Assembly: GCF_011682065.1 (NCBI RefSeq)
Contig: NZ_VUYU01000017.1
Span: forward strand, 1-64,000
Direction of reading: 5' to 3'
Length of the DNA: 64,000 bases
Origin: Massilia rubra
GTDB taxonomy: Bacteria > Pseudomonadota > Gammaproteobacteria > Burkholderiales > Burkholderiaceae_D
Below the pieces are notes generated by a model. It was not told the origin of the DNA. It ran no database searches and worked only from the letters and a program-made list of their open reading frames with translations. Made by a program: the position numbers and the translations under genes. Positions 37,039-45,201 of the stretch are shown here, piece by piece; the first letter of the stretch is position 1; each line of letters starts with the position of its first letter.

Positions 37039-37071
37039 AAAAAACCCGCCGCCAACGCCGCGGGTTTTTTT
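37039..37071 (+). terminator. Terminator after the ComEA-like gene
   Basis: AAAAAACCCGC ... GCGGGTTTTTTT stem with a GC-rich loop and a T tract, 18 bp after the stop. Confidence 0.88.
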
Positions 37072-37191
37072 CATGGATGCGCAGCTTGCGCGAGCGTGGT
37101 TTTTTCGCTGTATGGACGCACTTGCGCACGCGGGGTCGTGAGAAGATAACGGCGCTGCGTTTTTAACCTCGCCCGTCGCAAAGGACCCCTC

Positions 37192-38571
37192 ATGGCATCT
37201 GTCCCGTTCACCCAATCCCTGCTGGCCACCCTGCTCGCCGCCGCCGGCGCTGCCTGCGCCGCCGCTCCGGCAAGCCCCGACATTGCGCGCCACCAGGCCC
37301 AGGTCGACAAGATCGTGGCCGATATTTCGCCGCAGCGCATCGAAGCGCATGTGCGCAAACTGGTCGGCTTCAAGACGCGCCACACCATGTCCGATACGGT
37401 CTCGGAGACGGTCGGCATCGGCGCCGCGCGGCGCTGGATCAAGGCCGAACTGGAACGCTGCGGCGCCGCCGCCGGCGGGCGACTGCAAGTGAGTTTCGAC
37501 AGCCATGTCACGCCGGTGTCGGCGCGCATTTCGCGTCCGACCGAGATCGTCAACGTGGTGGCGACCCTGCCCGGCACGCAGGCGGCGTCGAAGGAGCGCA
37601 TCTACGTCGTCAGCGGCCACTACGACTCGCGCAATACCGAGATCATGGACGCCAGCGGCGAGGCGCCCGGCGCCAACGATGACGCTTCCGGCACCGCCGC
37701 CGTCATGGAAATGGCATGCGTGATGGCGCGCCACCAGTTCGACGCGACCATTGTCTTCATGGCGGTAGCGGCCGAGGAGCAGGGCTTGCTGGGCGCGGCG
37801 CATTGGGCCGAGCAGGCCAGGCTCAAGAACCTGAACCTGCAAGGCATGTTCACCAACGATATCATCGGCAGCTCGCGCGCCGACGATGGCCGTGTCGATG
37901 ACAGGCAGGTGCGCCTGTTCGCCGAATCGATCCCGGCGACCAAAGAAAACAGCGACAGCAATCGCGCCCTGCTGGCGACCGGCGGCGAAAACGACTCCAC
38001 CTCGCGCCAGCTGGCGCGCCATGTGAAGGAAGTGGGGGAGCGTTACGTGCCCGGGTTTACGGTCAATGTGATCCAGCGGCGCGACCGTTACCTGCGCGGG
38101 GGCGACCATATGCCGTTCCTGGAGCGCGGTTATCCGGCGCTGCGCTTCACGGAGCCGAACGAAGACTTCACGCACCAGCACCAGAACGTGCGCAAGGAAG
38201 GCGCGCTGCAGTATGGCGACCTGCCCGAGTTCAACGACTACAACTACATCGCAAAAGTGGCGCGGGTGAATGCGGCGGCGCTGGCGACCTTGTCGCTGGC
38301 CCCGGCCGCGCCGCAGAAGGTGCAGATGCGCACCGCGAAGCTGGAGAACGATTCGTCGCTGGTATGGCAGGCCAACGGCGAGCCTGACCTGGCCGGCTAC
38401 CGCATCGTCTGGCGCGACACCACCGCCGCGCAGTGGCAGGGGGCTTTGTTTGTGGGGAATGTGACCGAGGCGACCGTCAAGCTATCGAAGGATAACTACT
38501 TCTTCGGGGTGCAGGCGGTGGACAAGGAGGGCAATGTGAGCGTGGCGACGTATCCGACGCCGCTCAGGTAA
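37192..38571 (+). CDS. Secreted M28 family metallopeptidase
   Basis: A 459-residue zinc aminopeptidase-like protein with signal peptide (about 1-22). The M28 zinc ligands are visible in order: His/Asp of VVSGHYDSR, Asp of PGANDDASGTA, the catalytic Glu-Glu of VAAEEQG, and a late His in RGGDHMPFL/DFTHQHQN. The C-terminal about 90 residues (VQMRTAKLENDSSLVWQANGE ... YRIVWRDT) look like a fibronectin III-type domain. It should remove N-terminal residues from peptides outside the cytoplasm. The ATG is at 37192 with upstream AAGGAC. The IS element begins 58 bp behind its stop. Confidence 0.9.
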   Translation: MASVPFTQSLLATLLAAAGAACAAAPASPDIARHQAQVDKIVADISPQRIEAHVRKLVGFKTRHTMSDTVSETVGIGAARRWIKAELERCGAAAGGRLQVSFDSHVTPVSARISRPTEIVNVVATLPGTQAASKERIYVVSGHYDSRNTEIMDASGEAPGANDDASGTAAVMEMACVMARHQFDATIVFMAVAAEEQGLLGAAHWAEQARLKNLNLQGMFTNDIIGSSRADDGRVDDRQVRLFAESIPATKENSDSNRALLATGGENDSTSRQLARHVKEVGERYVPGFTVNVIQRRDRYLRGGDHMPFLERGYPALRFTEPNEDFTHQHQNVRKEGALQYGDLPEFNDYNYIAKVARVNAAALATLSLAPAAPQKVQMRTAKLENDSSLVWQANGEPDLAGYRIVWRDTTAAQWQGALFVGNVTEATVKLSKDNYFFGVQAVDKEGNVSVATYPTPLR

Positions 38572-38585
38572 AAAACTTCACCATC

Positions 38586-38629
38586 GTTCCCGCGCAGGTA
38601 AGAACACCACCGTCGTTCCCGCGCAGGCG
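38586..38629. repeat. REP copies flanking the IS on the left
   Basis: Two copies of TTCCCGCGCAGG (starting about 38586 and 38615) end directly at the IS left end. The second reads caccaccgtcgttcccgcgcaggcg, the reverse complement of the sequence just right of the IS (40134 onward). Confidence 0.75.
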
Positions 38630-40133
38630 CTACAGCTTGCCCACATCTCTGCAACATTCGTCTTTGGCGAATGTCGAAACGATGATGTCAGATTGTGGAG
38701 GCGGCGATGGAGGCGACAATGTTGGTAGCCGATGCTCCTTGCATCGGGGAGTTTGGTGATAAGCGGCTTTGCAGGACCGGATCACTGCTCTATAGTCGTA
38801 TGATTGAACGTGGCACGGTGTGTTTGCGGCAGTTGAGCGATGACCGTGCCACTCAGAGACGTTTCCACCGATTGCTGGAGCATCACAGCGTGACTTCAGG
38901 TGAGATCATTCGTTATGGCAGCGAACGCACCGCGCAAGCGGCGGCGGGTCGGCACGTGCTGGCAATTCAAGACACCAGTGAACTGGACTACAGTGCGCAT
39001 GCTCGACGCACTAGTGGATTGGGCGGCATCAGCAATAACAAGGGTTGCGGGCTGTTTATCCATCCTGTGCTGGCCGTCGATGCTGAAAACAACGCCTGTC
39101 TCGGCATCGCGCACGAGGTGGCATGGGTGCGTGAGGCGCGCAGTACAGCAAAGCGGACACGACGGCCCATTGAGGAAAAGGAATCGATGTGCTGGCTGGA
39201 AGGCGCGCAGGGAGCGCAGCGCTGTTTGCAACAGGCAGCGCTCGTGACAGTGGTGGCAGATCGCGAAAGCGACATCTACGAACAGTGGGACCGTATCCCG
39301 GATGGCCATGTGCATCTGCTTACGCGTGCACGGTGGGACCGCCAGATCGAGGAGGGTGACACCTTATGTGGGTGGCTGAGCAAGCAACCAGCCATGGCCT
39401 GCCAGATCCTTGATATTTCGGCGCGGCCAGCGGGAAAGGCCTATCGGAGCACCGATGGTGCGCGCAAGAGCGCCCGCACAGCGCACCTGGCCCACATGGA
39501 ACTGCGCTATGGGCGCGTCCGGATCCGACGTCCACAAGATTGCCGCGCGAGCCAGACCAGCATCGCGCTATCAGTGGTGGAATTGAAAGAGCGTCCCGAT
39601 ACAGTGTTGCCTGGCGAGCAGCCGGTGCACTGGATACTGCTTACCTCCCATGACGTAGAAACGGCCGAACAGGCATTGCAGGTAGTGAACTGGTATGAGC
39701 AACGGTGGCAGATCGAGCAGTTGTTCCGTACGTTGAAGCGGCAAGGGCTGGGGCTGGAATCGAGTCAGTTGGCAGAGGCGAGCGAATTGTTGAAGTTGGC
39801 TAGTATTGCGACGCTGGCGGCAACGCGCACGCTGCAGCTGGTCAATGCGCGCGATGGCAAGACCAAGCAACCTGCGAGCGACGCATTCGACGGCGACGAG
39901 GTGGTCGTACTGGAAAAATTGCAGGGTAAATTCGAGGGGAAGACCGCCAAGCAGAAAAACCCCCACCCAGTGCACAGCATGGCGTGGGCTAGCTGGACAA
40001 TTGCCCGGCTGGGGGGATGGACCGGCTACGCCAGCGATGCCAAGCCTGGCCCGATCACCATGCTGCGCGGATTACAGCGCTTTGAAAGCATGGTGCAGGG
40101 CTGGCAACTTGCAAAGATGTGGGCATAGCATAG
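38630..40133 (+). mobile_element. IS4-family insertion sequence (about 1.5 kb)
   Basis: Imperfect terminal inverted repeats of 25 bp define the ends: CTACAGCTTGCCCACATCTC... at 38630 and, reversed from 40133, CTATGCTATGCCCACATCTT.... They match at about 19-20 of 25 positions, best in GCCCACATCT.TGCAA. One intact transposase gene fills it. Both flanks are inverted copies of the same REP sequence, so the element appears to have landed in the middle of a REP doublet. A clear 9-bp direct duplication could not be separated from this palindromic target. Confidence 0.85.
38707..40128 (+). CDS. IS4 family (Tn5-like) transposase
   Basis: About 473 residues. An N-terminal Tn5-type DNA-binding region (FGDKRLCRTGSLLYSRM, RATQRRFHRLLEH) precedes an RNase H-like DDE core. 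The three acidic residues lie in LAIQDTSELDYS, VVADRESDIYE and WYEQRWQIEQLFRTLK; the last matches the YREK signature (Y-2-R-3-E-6-K) of IS4 transposases. The frame is intact, so the element may be active. Starts at GTG 38695, ATG 38707 and ATG 38719 are all possible, with GGAG before the ATGs. The stop lies inside the right inverted repeat. Confidence 0.9.
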   Translation: MEATMLVADAPCIGEFGDKRLCRTGSLLYSRMIERGTVCLRQLSDDRATQRRFHRLLEHHSVTSGEIIRYGSERTAQAAAGRHVLAIQDTSELDYSAHARRTSGLGGISNNKGCGLFIHPVLAVDAENNACLGIAHEVAWVREARSTAKRTRRPIEEKESMCWLEGAQGAQRCLQQAALVTVVADRESDIYEQWDRIPDGHVHLLTRARWDRQIEEGDTLCGWLSKQPAMACQILDISARPAGKAYRSTDGARKSARTAHLAHMELRYGRVRIRRPQDCRASQTSIALSVVELKERPDTVLPGEQPVHWILLTSHDVETAEQALQVVNWYEQRWQIEQLFRTLKRQGLGLESSQLAEASELLKLASIATLAATRTLQLVNARDGKTKQPASDAFDGDEVVVLEKLQGKFEGKTAKQKNPHPVHSMAWASWTIARLGGWTGYASDAKPGPITMLRGLQRFESMVQGWQLAKMWA

Positions 40134-40245
40134 CGCCTGCGCGGGAACGACGGTGGTGGTAGCGGGAACGACGGTGGTGGTAGCGCAAGCGACGGTGGTG
40201 GTAGCGGGAACGACGGTGGTGGTAGCGCAAGCGACGGTGGCGGCA
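40134..40245. repeat. REP arm followed by five 21-bp minisatellite units
   Basis: After the IS right end comes CGCCTGCGCGGGAACGACGG, then five 21-bp units in the order A-A-B-A-B. A is gggaacgacggtggtggtagc and B starts gcaagc in place of gggaac; the last unit has two further changes. The array lies between the IS and the stop of the oxidoreductase gene at 40262 and codes for nothing supported. Confidence 0.85.
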
Positions 40246-40261
40246 GCGCCACCACCGCCGC

Positions 40262-42001
40262 CTACTTCACCGCCAGATACGCATGCAACTGCGCCACCAC
40301 CGCCGCGCCTTCTCCCACGGCCGCGGCCACGCGCTTGGTCGACCCGGCCCGCACATCCCCGATCGCAAACACGCCCGGCACCGTGGTTTCCAGGTTCCCG
40401 TGCAGCGAGCCGTCCGGGTTGAGCATCTGCCCCGTCACCCGGCAACGGGCCAGCATCACATCGGTCCCGGTCATCACGAACCCGTGCTGGTCGACCTGCA
40501 CGCCGCAATCGGCCAGCCAGCCCGAATTCGGATCGGCCCCCACGAACAGGAATACGCTGCGCACCACGTGGCTTTCTTCCTGCTCGTCGCGATGCTGCCA
40601 GCGCACGCCGCTCAAGCGTTGCCCGTCGCCTTCCAGCCTGGTCAAGCTGGTATGCGTGTGCAGCACGATATTCGGCGTCGCCGCAATCCGCTCGATCAGA
40701 TAACTCGACATGCTCGCCGCCAGCCCCGCACCGCGAATGAGCATGTGCACCGTTCTGGCGTGGCTTGACAAGAACACGGCCGCCTGGCCGGCCGAATTGC
40801 CGCCGCCGACCAGCACCACATCCTCGCCCTGGCACTGGCGTCCTTCCAGCGGCGAGGCCCAGTAATACACGCCGCAGCCTTCGTACGCGGCCAGGTCGGC
40901 CAGGTCGGGCTTGCGGTAGCGCGCGCCGCAGGCCAGCACCACCGCGCGCGCCTGTACCTGCCCGCCATCGGCCAGCGACAGGCGCAGCGGATACTGGTCG
41001 CACAGCAGTTTGTCGGCGGCGGCCGGAATGGCCACCTGCGCGCCGAATTTTTGCGATTGCACAAACGCCCGCCCGGCCAGCGCGCGCCCCGAAATCCCGG
41101 TCGGGAATCCCAGGTAGTTTTCGATGCGCGCGCTGGCGCCGGCCTGGCCGCCGAAGGCGCGGTTTTCCACTACCAGCACCGACAGGCCTTCCGACGCCGC
41201 ATATACCGCCGTCGCCAGGCCGGACGGGCCGGCGCCCACCACCAGTACGTCGTACACCTTGTCCGGGTCGAGGTCGGGCAGCATGCCGAGGCAGTATCCC
41301 AGTTCGGCCAGGCTCGGATTTTTCTTCACCACGCCGTCCGGGCACACCACCAGCGGCAGCTCGTGGGGGCCGGGCTGGTACATGCGGATCAGCGCTTCGG
41401 CGTTCGGGCTGGTGGCCGGGTCGAGCACCATGTGCGGATGGCCGTTGCTGGTCAGGAAGGTCTGCAGGCGGAACAGGTCGGCGCTGCCGGCCGGGCCGAC
41501 CAGCACCGGCGCGCTGGTGCCGGCTTCGATCAGCCCCACGCGCCGCAGGATCAGTGCGCGCATGATGCGCTCGCCCAGCTCGGCCTCGGCCACCACCAGC
41601 GCGCGCAGCGCTTCGGGCGTGACGATCAAGGCCTCGACCGTGCCGGCCGCGTGCGCGCTCACCAGCGCCGGGCTGCCCGACAACTGGCCCACGTCCGCCG
41701 TGAAGTGGCCCGGCCCGTGTTCGACGATCGTGTGGCTGTTGCCCATGCCGTCGCACTGGCTGATGCGCACCTTGCCCGAGAGGATGATCATCATGCCGGG
41801 ATTGCCGCCGCCGGCGACGAAAATGGCTTGCCCGTCGTCCCAGTGCCCCTCGCTGCCGAAGCGGCGCAGGCGCGCGATCTCGGCGCCGGTCAGGACCGGA
41901 AACATCTGGTCGCGGCGCGTCTCGTACTTGCTCAGCGAGCTTTGGGCGCGCTCCTGGATGCTGTTGTCGGGGATGAAGTCGGGGGCGGGCAGGGTGCTCA
42001 T
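40262..42001 (-). CDS. cNMP-binding, thioredoxin reductase-like FAD oxidoreductase
   Basis: A 579-residue three-part protein. Residues about 35-160 form a cyclic nucleotide-binding fold (LSGKVRISQCDGMG, GHFTADVGQLSG). Residues about 165-240 look like a glutaredoxin-type domain without cysteines. Residues about 247-579 are a TrxR-like FAD/NAD(P)H domain (VLVVGAGPSGLATAVYAASEG; VVLVGGGNSAGQAA; VFAIGDV). The CxxC of thioredoxin reductases is replaced by YYWA in GCGVYYWASPLEGRQC, so disulfide chemistry of the normal kind is unlikely. The family occurs in many bacteria; its substrate is unknown. The gene stands alone and is divergent from cysM. Confidence 0.88.
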   Translation of the reverse strand: MSTLPAPDFIPDNSIQERAQSSLSKYETRRDQMFPVLTGAEIARLRRFGSEGHWDDGQAIFVAGGGNPGMMIILSGKVRISQCDGMGNSHTIVEHGPGHFTADVGQLSGSPALVSAHAAGTVEALIVTPEALRALVVAEAELGERIMRALILRRVGLIEAGTSAPVLVGPAGSADLFRLQTFLTSNGHPHMVLDPATSPNAEALIRMYQPGPHELPLVVCPDGVVKKNPSLAELGYCLGMLPDLDPDKVYDVLVVGAGPSGLATAVYAASEGLSVLVVENRAFGGQAGASARIENYLGFPTGISGRALAGRAFVQSQKFGAQVAIPAAADKLLCDQYPLRLSLADGGQVQARAVVLACGARYRKPDLADLAAYEGCGVYYWASPLEGRQCQGEDVVLVGGGNSAGQAAVFLSSHARTVHMLIRGAGLAASMSSYLIERIAATPNIVLHTHTSLTRLEGDGQRLSGVRWQHRDEQEESHVVRSVFLFVGADPNSGWLADCGVQVDQHGFVMTGTDVMLARCRVTGQMLNPDGSLHGNLETTVPGVFAIGDVRAGSTKRVAAAVGEGAAVVAQLHAYLAVK

Positions 42002-42139
42002 GGGCGGTTCGCTAAGGGAAGGTAGTCAGCCCTCAGTCTAGCAGCAAGCCGGGGCAAACTACAGCAAGCTGACCCGTCTCATACGGACAAGAGCATCGTG
42101 GATTAGAATGATGTTTTGTTGAACTGCAAAGAGTAACCC

Positions 42140-43042
42140 ATGCCTTACATGACCATCGAAGATACGATCGGCAATACCCCGCTGGTGCGCCTGGTGCGCC
42201 TGCCGGGCGCCGACGCGGCCGCGCGTAACAACATCATCCTCGGCAAAATGGAAGGCGACAATCCGGCCGGTTCGGTCAAGGACCGCGCCGCCATGTCGAT
42301 GCTGCGCCGCGCCGAAGAACGCGGCCAGATCAAGCCGGGCGATACCCTGATCGAAGCGACCAGCGGCAACACCGGTATCGCGCTGGCGATGGCGGCGGCG
42401 ATCCGCGGCTACAAGATGCTGCTGCTGATGCCCGAGTACCTGTCGATCGAGCGGCGCCAGAGCATGGCCGCCTACGGCGCTCAGATCATCCTCACGCCCA
42501 AGACCGGCGGCATGGAATACGCGCGCGACATGGCCGAGCAGTTGCAGCGCGACGGCAAGGGCATCATCCTCGACCAGTTCGGCAACCTTGACAACCCGCG
42601 CGCCCACTACGAGTCGACCGGTCCCGAGATCTGGCGCGACACCAATGGCGGCGTCACGCACTTTGTCAGCGCCATGGGCACCACCGGCACCATCATGGGC
42701 GTGTCACAGTATTTAAAAGAGCAAAACCCGGCGGTCCAGATCATCGGCGCCCAGCCCGAGGACGGCTCGCAGATCCCCGGCATCCGCAAGTGGCCCGAAG
42801 CCTACCTGCCGAAAATCTTCGACAAGGCGCGCGTCGACCAGGTTGAGAACGTGAGCCAGGCCGCAGCCGAGCAGATGGCGCGCCGCATGGCGGCCGAAGA
42901 GGGCATTTTCTGCGGCATTTCGGCCGCCGGCGCCTGCGAGATCGCCCTGCGCATCTCGCAGACGGTGGAAAACGCTACCATCGTGTTCATCGTGTGCGAC
43001 CGTGGCGACCGTTACCTGTCAACCGGCGTGTTCCCCGCATAA
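42140..43042 (+). CDS. cysM: Cysteine synthase B (O-acetylserine sulfhydrylase)
   Basis: A 300-residue PLP enzyme of the cysteine synthase family. The PLP lysine is Lys47 (NPAGSVKDRAA), the SGNTGIALA loop binds substrate, and GTTGTIMGVSQYL binds phosphate. The sequence GGMEYARDMAEQLQ and the family-specific loops are CysM-like. It makes cysteine from O-acetylserine (or O-phosphoserine) with sulfide or thiosulfate. The ATG is at 42140. It has its own strong terminator (43071-43125). Confidence 0.95.
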   Translation: MPYMTIEDTIGNTPLVRLVRLPGADAAARNNIILGKMEGDNPAGSVKDRAAMSMLRRAEERGQIKPGDTLIEATSGNTGIALAMAAAIRGYKMLLLMPEYLSIERRQSMAAYGAQIILTPKTGGMEYARDMAEQLQRDGKGIILDQFGNLDNPRAHYESTGPEIWRDTNGGVTHFVSAMGTTGTIMGVSQYLKEQNPAVQIIGAQPEDGSQIPGIRKWPEAYLPKIFDKARVDQVENVSQAAAEQMARRMAAEEGIFCGISAAGACEIALRISQTVENATIVFIVCDRGDRYLSTGVFPA

Positions 43043-43070
43043 ACCCGGCGCAAGCGCGGGGCGCAAAAAC

Positions 43071-43125
43071 AAACGCCTTCCACCGCGAACGAGTCGGACT
43101 CGTTCATGGTGGAAGGCGTTTTTTT
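43071..43125 (+). terminator. cysM terminator
   Basis: A long stem AACGCCTTCCACC..GAACGAGTC / GACTCGTTC..GGTGGAAGGCGTT with a minimal loop and seven T residues. It is unusually long (about 22 paired bases). Confidence 0.92.
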
Positions 43126-43208
43126 GTGCTTCCCGTGCGCGGCCCCCCACAGGGCAAGGCACGGGCTTATCTGGCTGCGCCTTGCGGCACGCCCGACCGA
43201 TCCCGCTA

Positions 43209-43535
43209 TTACGCTGGATCGCCTTCTTTTGGCTTGAACTGTTTGTCGCTGATGCGGAACTTGTTGCGGCGGTCGCCCATCAAGTAGCGCAGGTCGCGGA
43301 TCGACAGGTCGCTCACTTCGTGCATGCGGATCAGCAGGGAGGCGCCGACCGGCAGGCGGTGGTGGCGGATCTTCGAGATCACTGGCGGCGCCACTTCCAG
43401 CGCGCGCGACAGGGCTGCATCGTTCTTGAGACGCAGATTTTCAATCAGCGTGTCGAGTAAACGATTTGGGTTGTATTGCAGCAGATCATCGGAGTCCGAA
43501 TCGCTGTTCATATCAATGCCGACTTGGTTTGTCAT
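43209..43535 (-). CDS. Small helix-turn-helix protein
   Basis: A 108-residue protein with an acidic N-terminus (DSDSDDLLQYN) and a Cro/C1-like HTH (NLRLKNDAALSRALEVAPPVISKIRHHRLPVGASLLIRMHEVSDLSIRDLRYLMG). It ends in a basic tail with FRISDKQFKPKEG. It is probably a DNA-binding regulator; the target is unknown. The ATG at 43535 has only GGAATTATTGACATC before it, a weak SD at some distance; an internal ATG exists at 43511. The AT-rich spacer upstream contains an 11-bp inverted repeat (43675-43715) that could be its operator. Confidence 0.72.
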   Translation of the reverse strand: MTNQVGIDMNSDSDSDDLLQYNPNRLLDTLIENLRLKNDAALSRALEVAPPVISKIRHHRLPVGASLLIRMHEVSDLSIRDLRYLMGDRRNKFRISDKQFKPKEGDPA

Positions 43536-44034
43536 GATGTCAATAATTCCTATTGTGAGTGGTGCTGCTAAGTCAAACACGCGGAGCTCTCGCTGCTGGT
43601 CAACCACCGTCGAAGTGCGCTTGCGAATTTATCTTGGGTAACACTTTTTAAAAAATATACACAATTGTACAACGTTTTGTAATCTAATACCGATAAGCAA
43701 TAACAGATTACAAAATGATGTCGGTTGTGTTGTCTGATCGCAACATAGCCGCATTGCAATTCTCTCACAAAATCACCGAAAAACTAATTGTTTTCCCAGA
43801 AAACTTAAGTGTAAGACAATTTAGATGCATCCGCCGCACAATTCTAAAGAGAACTGGCTTATTAGCAACATGTTTCTGAGTATATTAACGCAAGAGGCAT
43901 TTCTATGGGGCACGAATGGATATGCGGAGGAATACGCACGACCCGCGCGGACCGCTGTGCGCGTCACAATCGGTCCGAAAAGATGCTCAGGTCGTTACAT
44001 TCTTTTACAAAGTTTCCGCTGAGGCAAGAGGGTG
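43536..44034. promoter_or_regulatory. AT-rich intergenic region with an 11-bp inverted repeat
   Basis: This 499-bp stretch is far richer in A+T than the surroundings. TTTTGTAATCT (43675-43685) and AGATTACAAAA (43705-43715) form a perfect 11-bp inverted repeat with a 19-bp spacer, about 140 bp before the HTH gene. A possible 65-codon ORF at 43825-44022 has no family features and was not called. Confidence 0.5.
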
Positions 44035-45201
44035 TCAAGGCCGGTTTTGGCGGATTGCGCGGCCCAATTCGATCACTGACATGGCGTAGAAGTAAGAACG
44101 GTTGTATTGCGTAATAGCGAAAAAATTATCGGTGGCGATCCGGTACTCGGTCGGGTCGGGGCCGTTGGGCAGGTCGATCAGGCCGAAACGCTGGTTCGCA
44201 GGCAACACGGCGCTGGTGCTGACACCGCCCGCGCGCAAGTCCTCGGCGCGGAACTTGGCCGCCAGGCCCTGGTTGAGCAAACTTTCCCAGGCCCGGTCGT
44301 CGGACACGCTGGCCGGATACACAAGCGGCCCGGTCTGCTTGGCCTGCCAGCCGTGCTGGACCAGGAAGCTAGCCACGCTACCGATCGCGTCCACCGCCGA
44401 GCCGCGCAAGTCGATGCTGCCATTGTTGTCGTAGTCGACCCCGTAGGCCAGCACGCTGCCGGGCATGAACTGCGGCATGCCGATGGCGCCGGCAAACGAA
44501 CCGAGCAGCGAGAGCGGCTCGATGTTGGACTTGCGCGCCAGCACCAGCGCGTTTTCCAGCTCGCCTCGGAAGAAGGCCATGCGCGCGGCCCGGTTGGGCG
44601 CCTCGGGATAGGCGAAGGCCAGGGTGGTGAGCACGTCGAGCACGCGGAAGCGCCCCGTCTGGCGCCCGTAGATGGTCTCCACGCCGATGATGCCGACGAT
44701 GATTTCGGCCGGTACGCCATACTCGGCCTGGGCGCGCGCCAGCACGGCGGCGTGCTGGTTCCAGAACGCCACGCCGGCCTTGATGCGGATCGGCTCGATC
44801 GTCACCCGGCTGTAGTTCTGCCAGTTCTTGGGCTTGCCCTTGGGCGCCGGCTTGACCAGCTGGACGGCGGTATCGATGTAGCGGATCTGGCCGATCAGCG
44901 CGGCGAGCTCGGCGCGCGGAAAGCCGTGCCGCAGCGCCACCTCGTCGGCGAAGGCGTTGACCGCCTCCGACTCGCTGAACACGACGGCGTCGCCGGCCTC
45001 GGCCGCCGTCAGCGCGGTGGCGGCCACGGCGGCCGGAACGGCCACGGAAGCGCCGGCCTTGCGCGCGCCCTTGGCCTTGGCCTTGGCCTTGGCCTTGGAA
45101 TGGGACTGGGCACTTTTCTTGCCGGGTTTTTTGGCAGGCGCAGCCTGGCTCAGGGGACTTGCCGACACGGCAAGTGCCAGCAAGAGAGAAGTAAATTTCA
45201 T
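44035..45201 (-). CDS. mltB: Lytic murein transglycosylase B
   Basis: A 388-residue periplasmic protein. A signal peptide (about 1-20) is followed by a Lys/Ala-rich linker (KAKAKAKAKG region) and a GH103 MltB domain with catalytic Glu175 in IIGVETIYGRQTG, then GSFAGAIGMPQFMPGSVLAYG and YDNNGSIDL. It cleaves the MurNAc-GlcNAc bond of peptidoglycan, forming 1,6-anhydro ends. No lipobox Cys is seen, so it may be soluble, unlike E. coli MltB. The ATG at 45201 overlaps the transglutaminase stop (TAATG), so it is the last gene of the moxR operon. Confidence 0.92.
   Translation of the reverse strand: MKFTSLLLALAVSASPLSQAAPAKKPGKKSAQSHSKAKAKAKAKGARKAGASVAVPAAVAATALTAAEAGDAVVFSESEAVNAFADEVALRHGFPRAELAALIGQIRYIDTAVQLVKPAPKGKPKNWQNYSRVTIEPIRIKAGVAFWNQHAAVLARAQAEYGVPAEIIVGIIGVETIYGRQTGRFRVLDVLTTLAFAYPEAPNRAARMAFFRGELENALVLARKSNIEPLSLLGSFAGAIGMPQFMPGSVLAYGVDYDNNGSIDLRGSAVDAIGSVASFLVQHGWQAKQTGPLVYPASVSDDRAWESLLNQGLAAKFRAEDLRAGGVSTSAVLPANQRFGLIDLPNGPDPTEYRIATDNFFAITQYNRSYFYAMSVIELGRAIRQNRP

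Noticed and set aside
40141-40245. Possible CRISPR or coding repeat
   Set aside because: 21-bp units without spacers, outside any supported frame; a minisatellite fits better.
43825-44022. 65-codon ORF in the AT-rich spacer
   Set aside because: No SD, no recognisable domain and mixed codon use; probably chance.
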